64,000 bases of DNA from Obelidium mucronatum (taxonomy: Eukaryota > Chytridiomycota > Chytridiomycetes > Chytridiales > Chytriomycetaceae): contig JAIVFH010000119.1 in NCBI GenBank assembly GCA_025765595.1, forward strand, positions 1 through 64,000, given 5' to 3'. A model generated the notes under the pieces. The model was given only the letters and a program-made list of their open reading frames with translations. It had not been told where the DNA came from and did not search any database. Shown here in pieces: positions 47,697 to 56,339 of the stretch (position 1 is its first letter; each line of letters begins with the position of its first letter). The position numbers were made by a program, and so were the translations under genes.

Positions 47697-48263
47697 CGCA
47701 TATCAAGAGCAATAAGGCCAGCAGTTGTGATTATAATTTGAATATTAAAAACTGCGTTTATTAGTGGTCATGCAAAGATGTTGGTTTGATTTCATTCCAT
47801 TATTGAATTTACAGAAATTTTCATTCCATTAATTGAATGCTATCTGATGGCATTACAGGGCTCCATGATTTCGTAATAATGCGCGTCACGTTTTCTCGTT
47901 TAATCAAGCTCACTCTTCCACAGCGCGGGTTGAAAACGTTTGACCGGAGTTGGTTGTTAAGAGCCATCACTTTTGGATAAACTTCGCATCAGTTAATTTT
48001 ATCAAATATTTGACGGTGGATGACTTTCGCGCCGAAGATGCCTCCGCTTCTGTCTGGCTTCTTGAGCCGATTCAAGAATGCTCCCTTTTCAGCAAGTTGT
48101 GAGTGAAGCATCGGCGGTTTTAGGCCGCTTGAGTCGGAAACTTGTATCTTTCATGTCGACAAGGCGATCTTAAACTGTCAGTTGCTGGTTTCGAAACAGA
48201 GCTGTCATTAATAAATCAGACCCAATCGCAAATCAGTGAACATCTTCTTCAACAGCTACGAAA
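47697..48263. other. Intergenic, divergent promoter, no gene seen
   Basis: About 570 AT-rich bases between the SH3 protein start and the small Cys-rich gene. No RNA gene or conserved frame recognised. Confidence 0.55.
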
Positions 48264-48592
48264 TATGCACTTCAACTTCGTTACTCGGATCAATCGCTGC
48301 CGCCCTCTTTACAATACTATTTCCAGCATCTGCAACTGCAATAATTGCGAACCTCAATGATCCCTGCCCGTTCCTTGGAAATCTAGCTTGTGGACCTTTT
48401 GACACGCGTTTAATCTGCAACAACGTCAGTAACCAACTCATCTACGTCGCGTTTGGAACCTGCGGTATCGGACCAGCCTCTTGTCAGAACGGATTCTGTA
48501 TAGACCCAAGACACAAGAAGCAACACCCAGATCGCTTTACACAAAATTTCCACCGTGAAAACATAATCGCGCTGGAGCAATTTAAACATTGA
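48264..48592 (+). CDS. Small secreted Cys-rich protein, one frameshift in the signal peptide
   Basis: An ATG at 48264 starts M-H-F-N, and the next frame continues S-L-L-G-S-I-A-A-A-L-F-T-I-L-F-P-A-S-A-T-A, a good signal peptide, if one T is skipped near 48275. The mature part is about 80 residues with paired Cys: N-D-P-C-P-F-L-G, L-A-C-G-P-F, I-C-N-N, G-T-C-G-I-G-P-A-S-C and N-G-F-C-I-D-P. The spacing recalls short chitin- or carbohydrate-binding modules of fungal secreted proteins, but I cannot assign the family. Tail is basic/polar. Being small, Cys-rich and secreted, it is effector-like in form only. Confidence 0.5.
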
Positions 48593-48976
48593 ATAAAAGC
48601 TCTTTTTACTTCTCAAATGGGCATTTATTTGTAATTTTGAACACAACTTAGATTCGACGGCAGATTATAACAGTAAGAGTGTGGATTTCTTTAATAGAGT
48701 CCAGACTGTTTACTGCATAAATAGCCTGCGAATGATATGGACGAAGATACTCAATCCCAAACTGAGAGAGTGCCAGTGGGGTTTTCAAAAATTAGATACA
48801 CTCTCCTTAATGGCCCTACCACACGGCAATCTTTAGTAAAAGGCGAAAGATTGAAGCGTTTTTGCGATAAAGCCGGAGAGGATGAGGGACAAATAATGGA
48901 CGGGACTGCGCAGCATTTATACCTTTTTCTCAGAACCAAGCATTGACGTGTAACGCGACTGCGCACGGAAAAAAGG
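48593..48976. other. Intergenic upstream of U2 snRNA, no gene seen
   Basis: About 380 bases. A 70-codon open frame (48737-48946) shows no resemblance to a known family. Likely holds the distal promoter of the U2 gene. Confidence 0.5.
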
Positions 48977-48986
48977 TATAAAAAGG
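48977..48986 (+). promoter_or_regulatory. TATA-like box of the U2 snRNA gene
   Basis: The sequence tataaaaagg lies 39 bases before the inferred U2 5' end, a reasonable distance for a fungal snRNA TATA box. No other candidate lies closer. Confidence 0.55.
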
Positions 48987-49015
48987 CAGGCCCAACCCTT
49001 CAATTGTTCCTTACA

Positions 49016-49205
49016 ATCCTCTCAAGCCTATTGGCTAAGATCAAGTGTAGTATCTGTTCTATTTAGTGTGATAACTAAATCTGCGTACATTGTACGTATC
49101 TATTATCACAAATATTTTTGAATCTCTCTTGGGACCCTGTGTGCTTTGCACCAGACCCTCGAACTGGTGTCGCTGGCCTTACACTGCCTGCCTGCTGACG
49201 CCGAA
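49016..49205 (+). ncRNA. U2 spliceosomal snRNA
   Basis: From 49016 the sequence atcctctcaagcctattgg continues into ggctaagatcaagtgtagt and atctgttcta, the near-invariant U2 5' half: stem-loop I (AAGCC/GGCT), the U6-pairing stretch, and GTAGTA, which pairs with the intron branch site. Downstream, stem-loop II is followed by an Sm-like site (aatatttttga, about 49110-49120), then GC-rich stem-loops III and IV. U2 pairs with the branch-point adenosine region in the pre-spliceosome. Length of about 190 nt fits; the 3' end is estimated. Many of the introns in this window would be processed by it. Confidence 0.9.
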
Positions 49206-49446
49206 CCTTTCTCTTTATTTCAATTGATGAAAAGCTCAGCCGCGATTTCTTTGCTCATGTAATTATTGACTTAAAAATTGGGCGTTATTCAAGTTACTGT
49301 GAAGTGACGAGTAAGAAGATAAAATTTATTCCGCTTGTAAGACCGCGCTTCCAGTATTCCTTGGGCTTCACGTCTGACATTGAACTCATGGGCTATTAGT
49401 AATCCTTAAAATCTCTTAAAAAATGAGATTTTTCGGTTCAATAAAG

Positions 49447-49556
49447 ATGATCCCAAGTAACCAGCCACAACTCGAGGAGGTTCAAAAAAAATGATCCCAA
49501 ATAACAACCAGCCTACAACTCGAGCAGCCACAACTCGAGGGTATGCTTGTTTCTAG
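49447..49556 (+). other. Two tandem upstream mini-ORFs before the PAP2 gene
   Basis: uORF1 (49447-49494) encodes M-I-P-S-N-Q-P-Q-L-E-E-V-Q-K-K and stops in TGA, whose ATGA overlaps the start of uORF2 (49491-49556), M-I-P-N-N-N-Q-P-T-T-R-A-A. uORF2 ends 14 bases inside the main PAP2 frame. The two derive from an imperfect ~45-bp tandem duplication (atgatcccaa..aactcgag). They could govern reinitiation, or the second could be the true N-terminus if one base is missing. Confidence 0.6.
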
Positions 49557-50790
49557 TAGTGCCAGTGATGGAAATGCGAACAGTTTGACCGCCCTATCCA
49601 GCAAAACTAGCAACAATGCAGCTACTGTTGCTGGTATCGCAGTACCTCATGCCTCAGCGAATGATAACATCTACCTCAACCAAAAGAGTTACCAAATCCA
49701 ACTCCAACTCCTTCACACTCTGCAACACCCAACAGTCAGGAAGATATCTGCAATCCCCTTCACAATTCTACACTATTTGTTCCAGTCGGATGTTCTGATT
49801 GCCATGTTCATCTTCTGCGTCTGCATCAACTACAACCTTGAGCTCATGTACATTATTGGAAAAGGAATCGCTATTGCCAATATTGTGTACATGTTCATGA
49901 AATACTATTGGAAAGCACCTCGCCCCATTTGGATTGACCAGACGTTGCATCTGTCGAAATTTGTGTGGGAGACAGACTACAGTTTCCCATCAGGTCACTC
50001 GGCGTTGGTGGGTTCAATATTTAGTAGCTCGCTTTGCTACTACGTGTACAACGAGGGGTATTCGTTTGCGGGCGCAATGGCGCTTCCAACTGTCTGGTCA
50101 CTTTTGGTGATCACATTAATGACAGCGGCTTCCCGATGTGTTTTGGGAATGCATTTTATTTCAGATGTTTTGTGCGGACTATTTATTGGAATTGTAACGC
50201 CTGTGGTGTGGGTTTTGACTGGGTTGGATGCCCGTTATCACGAGTTGTGTGATTGGAATGTGGGCCTCGGGTTTGTCGCTGGAATTGCCTCCAATTTGTT
50301 GGTTATCTTGGGCTTTTTGTATTTCTATGTGACTATTAATCGGGATAAGGAGCATTTAGCCCGGGTTGAGAGGTGGAATTTGAACGTTGCACAGGTTGTC
50401 GCGGTGTTGTTTGAGAATGCAAAGGATCAGAAAAAGTTTTTGATCGAGCCGCAGAAGATGCATAGTTTTTCTTTGGTAATGGGTGGATATGTTTTTAATT
50501 CGCTATATGACCCGATTATGGGGGCTTTTGATTCCGGGAATGTGCTTTTCAATGTCCGAACCGGATGTGTCCAAGACTATGCTTTGGCACTGACTTTGGG
50601 GTTGTCTGGGGTTATTGCTATTGGAGTTGTCATGGAGATGTTACCAAAGGGGCATATTTGGATTGCTGTTCGTACGGTTTTTGTTTCGGCCTTGTTGTTT
50701 TGGGTTGCTATTGTGGCCAAGTATGCTACCTGTCAAGATTCAAGAAAATTACAACTGTTGACGAAGTTGTTACTATATTCAAATATTTAA
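49543..50790 (+). CDS. PAP2-superfamily lipid phosphatase (sphingoid/LCB phosphate phosphatase-like)
   Basis: An intronless 415-residue frame with eight or so membrane helices. The PAP2 signature is complete: K-x6-R-P in KYYWKAPRP (about 49900-49926), PSGH in YSFPSGHSAL (about 49978-50007), and S-R-x5-H in SRCVLGMHFISD (about 50131-50166). The arrangement with the conserved ends of helices 4-6 fits the sphingosine-1-phosphate/long-chain base phosphate phosphatase branch (yeast Lcb3/Ysr3-like) of the ER. The reaction removes phosphate from a lipid phosphate, with the second His as nucleophile. Substrate is inferred. The Ser/Ala-rich first 45 residues are poorly conserved, so the start is not certain. 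No frame breaks. Confidence 0.88.
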   Translation: MLVSSSASDGNANSLTALSSKTSNNAATVAGIAVPHASANDNIYLNQKSYQIQLQLLHTLQHPTVRKISAIPFTILHYLFQSDVLIAMFIFCVCINYNLELMYIIGKGIAIANIVYMFMKYYWKAPRPIWIDQTLHLSKFVWETDYSFPSGHSALVGSIFSSSLCYYVYNEGYSFAGAMALPTVWSLLVITLMTAASRCVLGMHFISDVLCGLFIGIVTPVVWVLTGLDARYHELCDWNVGLGFVAGIASNLLVILGFLYFYVTINRDKEHLARVERWNLNVAQVVAVLFENAKDQKKFLIEPQKMHSFSLVMGGYVFNSLYDPIMGAFDSGNVLFNVRTGCVQDYALALTLGLSGVIAIGVVMEMLPKGHIWIAVRTVFVSALLFWVAIVAKYATCQDSRKLQLLTKLLLYSNI

Positions 50791-51472
50791 ATAAAATCAT
50801 AGTCAAAGCTCAATCAATGTGCTCATCTCTTCATTTTTCTATTGCTAATCGAGTTATCCAGAATTCTACTACATGTCGAATGAATGTGCTTGAACAGCAG
50901 CAAAAGACCGTTCTGACGTTTCCGCACTTTTCAAACCCCTCTCCGCCTCGCGAATCTGCTGCGTAAGGATATTTTTATCCTCGACAGAAACGACGCGGGC
51001 ATATCTGAGATACATTAACTCTCGTGCTCGTTTCTTTTCCGGGAAATATAGTAGTTATGTTTGCAGTCATTGGTGTATTCTAACCAACTTTCCAGAATTA
51101 TCGACAACTTTGCTTGTGTGACAGCAATTGGATTGGCGTTAAAATCATTTAAGTAGCTGGAGAATGGTAGTTACGGTCGCAGAACTCCATTGTTCGACGC
51201 TTCGAATATAAGTTGGTCCCGTCTGCTTCTTTGATCTGCCTTCGAAATAGTATCCAGTGTCAACTTTATTTGCTTGGGCTAACTTATACGGGTTTGGGCA
51301 AGGAGAAACGGCAACAAAAAGCAACGTCTCAGTCGTATTTAGATATCTGAGTTAACCAACGACTTTGGTTGAAGTATTTGAACGGATATATGCAGCTTGA
51401 TTTGACCACTGGAATAATTCGTTATCATTCATACATCATAATCGCTCGAAAAAACCCACCAGCTACCCCCTC
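50791..51472. other. Convergent intergenic region, no gene seen
   Basis: About 680 bases between the 3' ends of the PAP2 and Hsp70-like genes. No family resemblance in open frames. Some of the Hsp70-like 3' coding could continue here if its end is misjudged. Confidence 0.5.
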
Positions 51473-53007
51473 AAATCACAAATGACCCAAGTATCGACTT
51501 TATTCTTTTTTGAATTCCGGATGATCGTTTCGGTGTTGTCCTTCGTAAATGGAAATCTTCCAACCAACGAGCCAAGAGATGCTTCCGTTTGCAAGAAGAA
51601 TTCCGATACTTGAAGGACTAAACGCATACTCATGTCTTCCACAATTTTATATCCCTATTCGTCCTTGGGTGGAAACCAAAGCAGATTCATAGGCAAGAAC
51701 TTGTTTCTGGGGCACATAAATTTGCAAGGGCTCGTTGGAAGAAAGATATTCTGATAAAATCAGCATTCTCGAAAAGCATCCCGAAAGAATTAAATCCTGT
51801 ACGTGAGAGAATTGGATTCCTGCGCTGGCGAGGGAATCTCTAACAGTAATGGTAACGTAACTGGCCCAAATCCCAATCAACACACGTAGATCCCGTGCAG
51901 ATACAGAGCCAGATAAAATGTCGCCGCTCTCGCATTTGGAGCGCACATTTATATGTTTCGCTGCTGACATATGAAGCTCGGAAAGAATATCGGCCATATC
52001 TGTTTCCATCCGTTGTCTTGAAGCGTGATCCAACTCACAAGCATTTGAGAACCCCATAGAATGATCAATCAAGATTCTTTTCATGATCCGTGCAATGAAG
52101 ATCTGGGCTCCAGAAGTCATTGTCTTTTAGATCAGCACCTTAGCCACTCCATCTTCAATACCCAACACGGTTGCTGTGGAATCATCTAGATCGAGATCGA
52201 AAACCAGTATAGTGTGCTGCGTGAAGAGATATTCTATATTGTGCGCCGCTGCAATGGCTGAAGATTGTGGTAAAATTCGGATATTACGTATTCCATTTGA
52301 TTTGGTTGTGCCATAAACAACAGAGCGTTGATAATCGGAGAAATCCCACAGATTGATATTGCTAACAAAGCCAAAAAAACGATTAATAATAGAGCGGAGT
52401 ACTAATTTAAGGGACTCACTTGCTTCCAAATATTTTCTTGCGCCAGCAAATGTGGAAGTATTTTAGGAACTAAATTATCGACGCGATAAGAAGTAACAAC
52501 GCCTCCAGAGGCCACATTGAAAACGAGTTACGAGATTCCCGCTATTATTGCGTCTAACGTTGAACTCGTATTTTGTAGAATCGTAGCTGTCACTTTCAAT
52601 GAAACGTGGAACATCATAAAAGGTGTGGGCAGGATTCTCGAATCTCTGATTGATGGCTCCTTGACCAAGCAGTATTCCTCCGTCTTCAGTAAATGCGATA
52701 GCGAAAGGGATGGATACAGATGATAGGATTTTCTCGTAAGAAAACGGAACTGTTTATATGCGAGCGAGCCGTCAGTGAGTAAAACAAGTGAAAGATGTAT
52801 ATACCATCGCGTGTATTCGATTGATATTCCAACAGTGAAGGAGTCAACTGGATCGTTGGTGGGTTTGTAGACTGGAAGCGAAACAACTGGACTTGTGGCT
52901 ATGGCCATCAGTCCATATGCCCTCCCTTGACGCTACTCCCAGATTTTTTGAAAGTTGAGACCGAAAGACGAGAGGAAAGCTGTGACGAAAAGCGTTATGA
53001 GCGCCAT
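51473..53007 (-). CDS. Divergent Hsp70-like (actin-fold ATPase) protein, with in-frame TAG and frame breaks
   Basis: The start MALITLFVTAFLSSFG is a signal peptide. Landmarks of the Hsp70 ATPase domain, much diverged: F-T-V-G-I-S-I-E-Y-T-R-W (the first phosphate loop, normally GIDLGTT), PFAIAFTEDGGILLGQGAI (about 52660-52690), AAAHNIEYLF, ILVFDLDLDDST (second phosphate loop, normally VFDLGGGT), and LILSGCFSRM..YESAL near the end (normally VGGSSR..GAA). In all three loops the catalytic Gly and Thr residues are replaced, so ATP hydrolysis is doubtful. The reading frame has an in-frame TAG at 52933-52935 (a TGG to TAG change would explain it) and a shift at about 51653 after which the frame stays open to 51473. 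Introns fall near 52740-52790 and 52420-52440. Either a decayed gene or one with sequence errors. Confidence 0.6.
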
Positions 53008-53067
53008 CTTAAACCCCTTTTTTTTGTTTGATTTATTATTTTAAATACTTATTCAATCACGTCAAAT

Positions 53068-53644
53068 CTACTTTGCGCCTCCAGCGGCCATAAGATTGTT
53101 GATGTATTTCAACAGCACTGCGTTTTCCGCAGTTTTCAGTGTGTGATCGTTGCGAGCTGTTTCGACACGATCCACAAGACCTTCAGAATGCAAAAAAAAA
53201 AAAATCAATAGTCAAAAAGTGAAGAAGAAAGAGAAACAGTAAGCTAAATAAATTAAAATGAAACCTCGAACTATTTCTTGTAAGTCAAGAAGTTGGCTGG
53301 TGATTCAAATGATTGGTGAATACTCTTTTTGGTCTATGCTTTATTGGGAATACTGGGAATACCCACCTTATCAGCACTTCGCGCTCTGCTGCCAGATCTG
53401 GAGTTGCCGGTAAAGCAGACGTTGTTGGTTTCCTAGATCTCGTCCGCTGATTGGAGGAGGCCACAGCAAGTCCAGAAGTTGTAGTGTAGTTTGAAGAGGC
53501 CTCGCCTTGAAAGACTGGACTACGCGTGTTTGACAGCAAATCACCGACAGATATTGTTGGCGGCGCCATTGAAGTTTCTGGCGGAAGAATCGCGTCAACG
53601 TGGAGCTCATCGGCAGGTGTTGGTGTTGCCGCCGTCGAAGCCAT
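53068..53644 (-). CDS. SCOC-like short coiled-coil protein with a 32-nt exon
   Basis: Exons 53644..53367, 53296..53265 and 53180..53068 join in phase. The 32-nt middle exon encodes S-Q-L-L-D-L-Q-E-I-V-R-G with the flanks; without it the heptads break. The N-terminal 80 residues are Ser/Thr/Pro-rich and disordered; the end, REVLISQLLDLQEIVRGLVD and LKTAENAVLLKYINNLM, is the conserved coiled coil of SCOC/Slo1 proteins, which dimerise at the Golgi and bind Arl1/Golgins and, with UVRAG, affect autophagy in animals. Fungal members are known. Short length (about 140 residues) suits the family. No frame breaks. Confidence 0.85.
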
Positions 53645-53799
53645 TTCTAGATTTGGAACAGAATTAAATCCCGTGACGATGATGCAGAAGTAATTAGAAA
53701 TACATGCTTCCCTTGGATTATCCCGGCTACGTCTGAAAGGCTTGAAGTAGTAGTCTAGTAGAATAGTAGAAATGTAATGATGCAAAAAGGCTAAAAGCC

Positions 53800-54310
53800 C
53801 CTCAGCAGTTAGAGATAGCGCGACTCATTCTCCGGACATTCAAGAATCAAATCCACAGACGCCGACGTCTTCCAGAAAGCGATTAAGCCTGCGCTTCCAT
53901 CCATCAGAAAGTGGATCAACCGTGCAAATCAAGAAAAACAATCTCGAAAACCATCAAGTACGTCTTAAAGAGTGGCACGAGCGTACAAGATTCACATATT
54001 TGGTTCTCGACAAGGAAAACTCTCTGGCTTGTTTAGTCTTCGTCGTGTTGATTAGAAAGCAAAATCTGCAGCTCTTGCATATTGGTTGGTTCCTGATTTT
54101 GAAGGACGCGATATCGCTACTGAAGCGACAAATTCTCTCATAGATTTCGCCAAGGATGTATTCCTGTTTGATCGTATTTTCTTGTAATGCGATGGTCGAA
54201 ATGGAAAGCCTTTCCCTGCGGCTAAAAAGCTCGGGTTCACTCACGAAGGAATACTAAGAAATGACGTTTGTAAAAGTACGTGGATACGAATTTCAATGAA
54301 GCGCTATAAT
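53800..54310 (+). pseudogene. GNAT N-acetyltransferase (RimJ/RimL type), broken
   Basis: Blocks of a GNAT protein appear in order but in different frames: L-I-L-R-T-F (about 53835), A-I-K-P-A-L-P-S-I-R-K-W-I (about 53880-53920), YWLVPDFEGRDIATEAT (about 54085-54135, the acetyl-CoA loop region), DVFLFDRIF and CDGRNGKPFPAAKKLGFTHEGIL (54155-54260). At least three shifts and an in-frame TAA at about 54185 separate them. Similar proteins acetylate ribosomal protein N-termini or small amines. The catalytic fold would be lost as written, so I call it a pseudogene, but the conserved blocks are so well kept that sequence errors could account for it. Confidence 0.55.
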
Positions 54311-54351
54311 TATGTATTATAATGAAACCATTTTAATTAATAATGCAAGCA

Positions 54352-55494
54352 TTATAGTAGAAGCGAAAGAAAGAGAAGAAGGAAAGAAATGTTTATAGTA
54401 TTGATAGAAACGGCGTTTGACGAGTACCCCCAAGTGTTGTTAAATGCTTGAAATGATATACCCGCTAAACCCGACGGAATGAGTCTAGAACCAACACCGC
54501 TCGCTGCCGCGCAGTCCGAGGATTTGAATGAAATCTCTGAAAAGGCACGATTACTTTGACCTCGAATGTCCGTTACATGTCTCTTGTAGAACATCCCATT
54601 CGAACCACCCACGCATGTATCTAGTAGAGAAGCGGTTCTCGTGACGTTGCATTTGGTATGTGGTCCATTTTCTGGACAAGTTTCCTCTGTCATCAAAACC
54701 ATCGGAGGGGACACCCCGTCTCGAATCAGTCCATAATGTAGGCTATGCTGCTCGTCCCACGACATTGTCTGAATACACGCTCGCCTCACTTTTCCGGCGC
54801 CAGGGCATATTGACAAATCCGTCACATCACATGAGTCAGCCGGAGCAATAATCACACTCGCTGGCAATTTGCAATCGTCGTCCAAGAAGAAAGTATCCTT
54901 TGTCCACAAGAATTTTCCATGGCCAACTTCAAATGCAGGCGGTGTATTCAAGAACTGGTACTGGTTACACCCACCATGAACGATCAAATTTCCAACTTTG
55001 GTACCCCGACACTCGGGGTCATCAAAGAGATCCACACTCACATCAGGACTTGCATCCATGTACATATCAGGACTCGAAAAAGGATTTACTTTCTCGTACT
55101 TCCAGGTTTTGCCTGAGACTGTGGTTTCATTCTGATGATCAATGTTGGGCACGCAACTACTGATCGGAGACTGGAAAGACCAAGTAATAGTACCGGGAAT
55201 ATTACAGTAAAGTGGATTGGTGGGTTCCCCCGTACTTGCTCGTGAGAACCATTGGACTTGGGGTAAAGTTCCAAAATATTGTATTCCAAAAGTGTCCAAG
55301 CTTGGATAGCTTCTGGTGACGCACCCTGTTTGAGTGTACCAATTGACGAACGTTGGGTGCTGGATACATTCAGTTTTCGTAGTTGTGGGGCAGGTGGCGG
55401 TTGGGGTGTTTGCGAATGAGATTCTGATGGCTTGAGTGCAGCCTGGGTCAGAGAAGAAGACTGTATAAGGCGCTTGAAGTATTGAATTGTTCAT
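54352..55494 (-). CDS. Cys-rich surface protein with C-terminal GPI-like signal
   Basis: One open frame of 380 residues with 20-odd cysteines spread along the chain and many N-glycosylation sequons, ending in a hydrophobic tail (ISFLLLLFLSLLL-like, no charged residues after it) preceded by small residues, the pattern of a GPI attachment signal. No signal peptide is present at ATG 55494 (M-N-N-S-I-L-Q-A-P), so a first exon upstream or an alternate start is likely missing. No named domain recognised. Probably an extracellular or wall-anchored protein. Confidence 0.6.
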   Translation of the reverse strand: MNNSILQAPYTVFFSDPGCTQAIRISFANTPTATCPTTTKTECIQHPTFVNWYTQTGCVTRSYPSLDTFGIQYFGTLPQVQWFSRASTGEPTNPLYCNIPGTITWSFQSPISSCVPNIDHQNETTVSGKTWKYEKVNPFSSPDMYMDASPDVSVDLFDDPECRGTKVGNLIVHGGCNQYQFLNTPPAFEVGHGKFLWTKDTFFLDDDCKLPASVIIAPADSCDVTDLSICPGAGKVRRACIQTMSWDEQHSLHYGLIRDGVSPPMVLMTEETCPENGPHTKCNVTRTASLLDTCVGGSNGMFYKRHVTDIRGQSNRAFSEISFKSSDCAAASGVGSRLIPSGLAGISFQAFNNTWGYSSNAVSINTINISFLLLFLSLLL

Positions 55495-55842
55495 GTTAAT
55501 GTAAGCTGCTTTTAGTTTTTGAAAGTGAGGCAGGCGAAAGGTAAAGGCAAGGCAATTTATACTGATGAAAAATTGTTCCTCACATCACATGACGGCATGT
55601 GACAACGGCGACACAAGATGTGTCGATATTACTGGATCATCGCAGTTGTGACTCGCCCTGGCCAGATAACTAACAATAAATTGGCGGCATGCCGTTAGCA
55701 ATCACTAAGCACAATTTAATGGCAAACGGCACACCAAAAACTTCCCAATCATCGCCTTCTTGAGATCCACCGGAGTTTGATCATCAGTATTTTCTATCAA
55801 CACACATCGTATAGGCAATATTGTTCAATCCCTTTTTATTCC
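55495..55842. other. Intergenic, no gene seen
   Basis: About 350 bases, between the start of the Cys-rich surface gene and the end of the GC-rich unknown gene. Nothing recognised; the missing first exon of the surface gene could lie here. Confidence 0.5.
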
Positions 55843-56250
55843 TCAAAGCGTCCACACGCCCCGCTCCTTCAGGGCCTCAAAGAGCAGCACCAGCGCCTCG
55901 GGCACCGCCTGCTCGTCGTCCCCGGCCTTCATGCGCAGCTTGCGCGTCGGAACCTCGTTCAGGTTGAAGCGCCGCGCGCGGCCCGAGTCCGGCGACCACA
56001 CGGACAGCGCGAGCGCCGAGTCCGAACGCTTCGGACAGTCGGGCGCAACGAGGACGACGTTGAGGCTCAGGAAGAGGTCGAGCACGCCTTCGACGCGGGG
56101 CTGCAGCGCGCGCCACAGACTGTCGGATGCGGCGAGGTTGGCGCGCCCGTTGACGGTCTCGCGGCCAGCGGCGCTGAGCGTGTACGAGTAGTGGCCCGAG
56201 GGCGTGGTGGCAGTGAGATCGAGGATGAGCGAGGTGTCTGGTGAAGTCAT
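55843..56250 (-). CDS. Unknown 135-residue protein, GC-rich gene
   Basis: ATG 56250 (M-T-S-P-D-T-S-L-I-L-D-L) opens a frame to 55843 with no frame breaks. The sequence is balanced, with alternating hydrophobic strands (LDLFLSLNVVLVAPDCPKRSD) and a helical C-terminus (ALVLLFEALKERG). No membrane helix or motif recognised. The gene is much more GC-rich than its neighbours, with heavy CGC/GCG use. It follows the tandem paralogue pair on the same strand, with its start 90 bases beyond the stop of the first paralogue. Confidence 0.5.
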   Translation of the reverse strand: MTSPDTSLILDLTATTPSGHYSYTLSAAGRETVNGRANLAASDSLWRALQPRVEGVLDLFLSLNVVLVAPDCPKRSDSALALSVWSPDSGRARRFNLNEVPTRKLRMKAGDDEQAVPEALVLLFEALKERGVWTL

Positions 56251-56339
56251 TTCGATGAAGTTGTAGCAAAGACACGTGGTGATGTAAGACACAAGCCATC
56301 GCTGATCAATGAATGCACTCGTTGATTCGAATATTGCGT

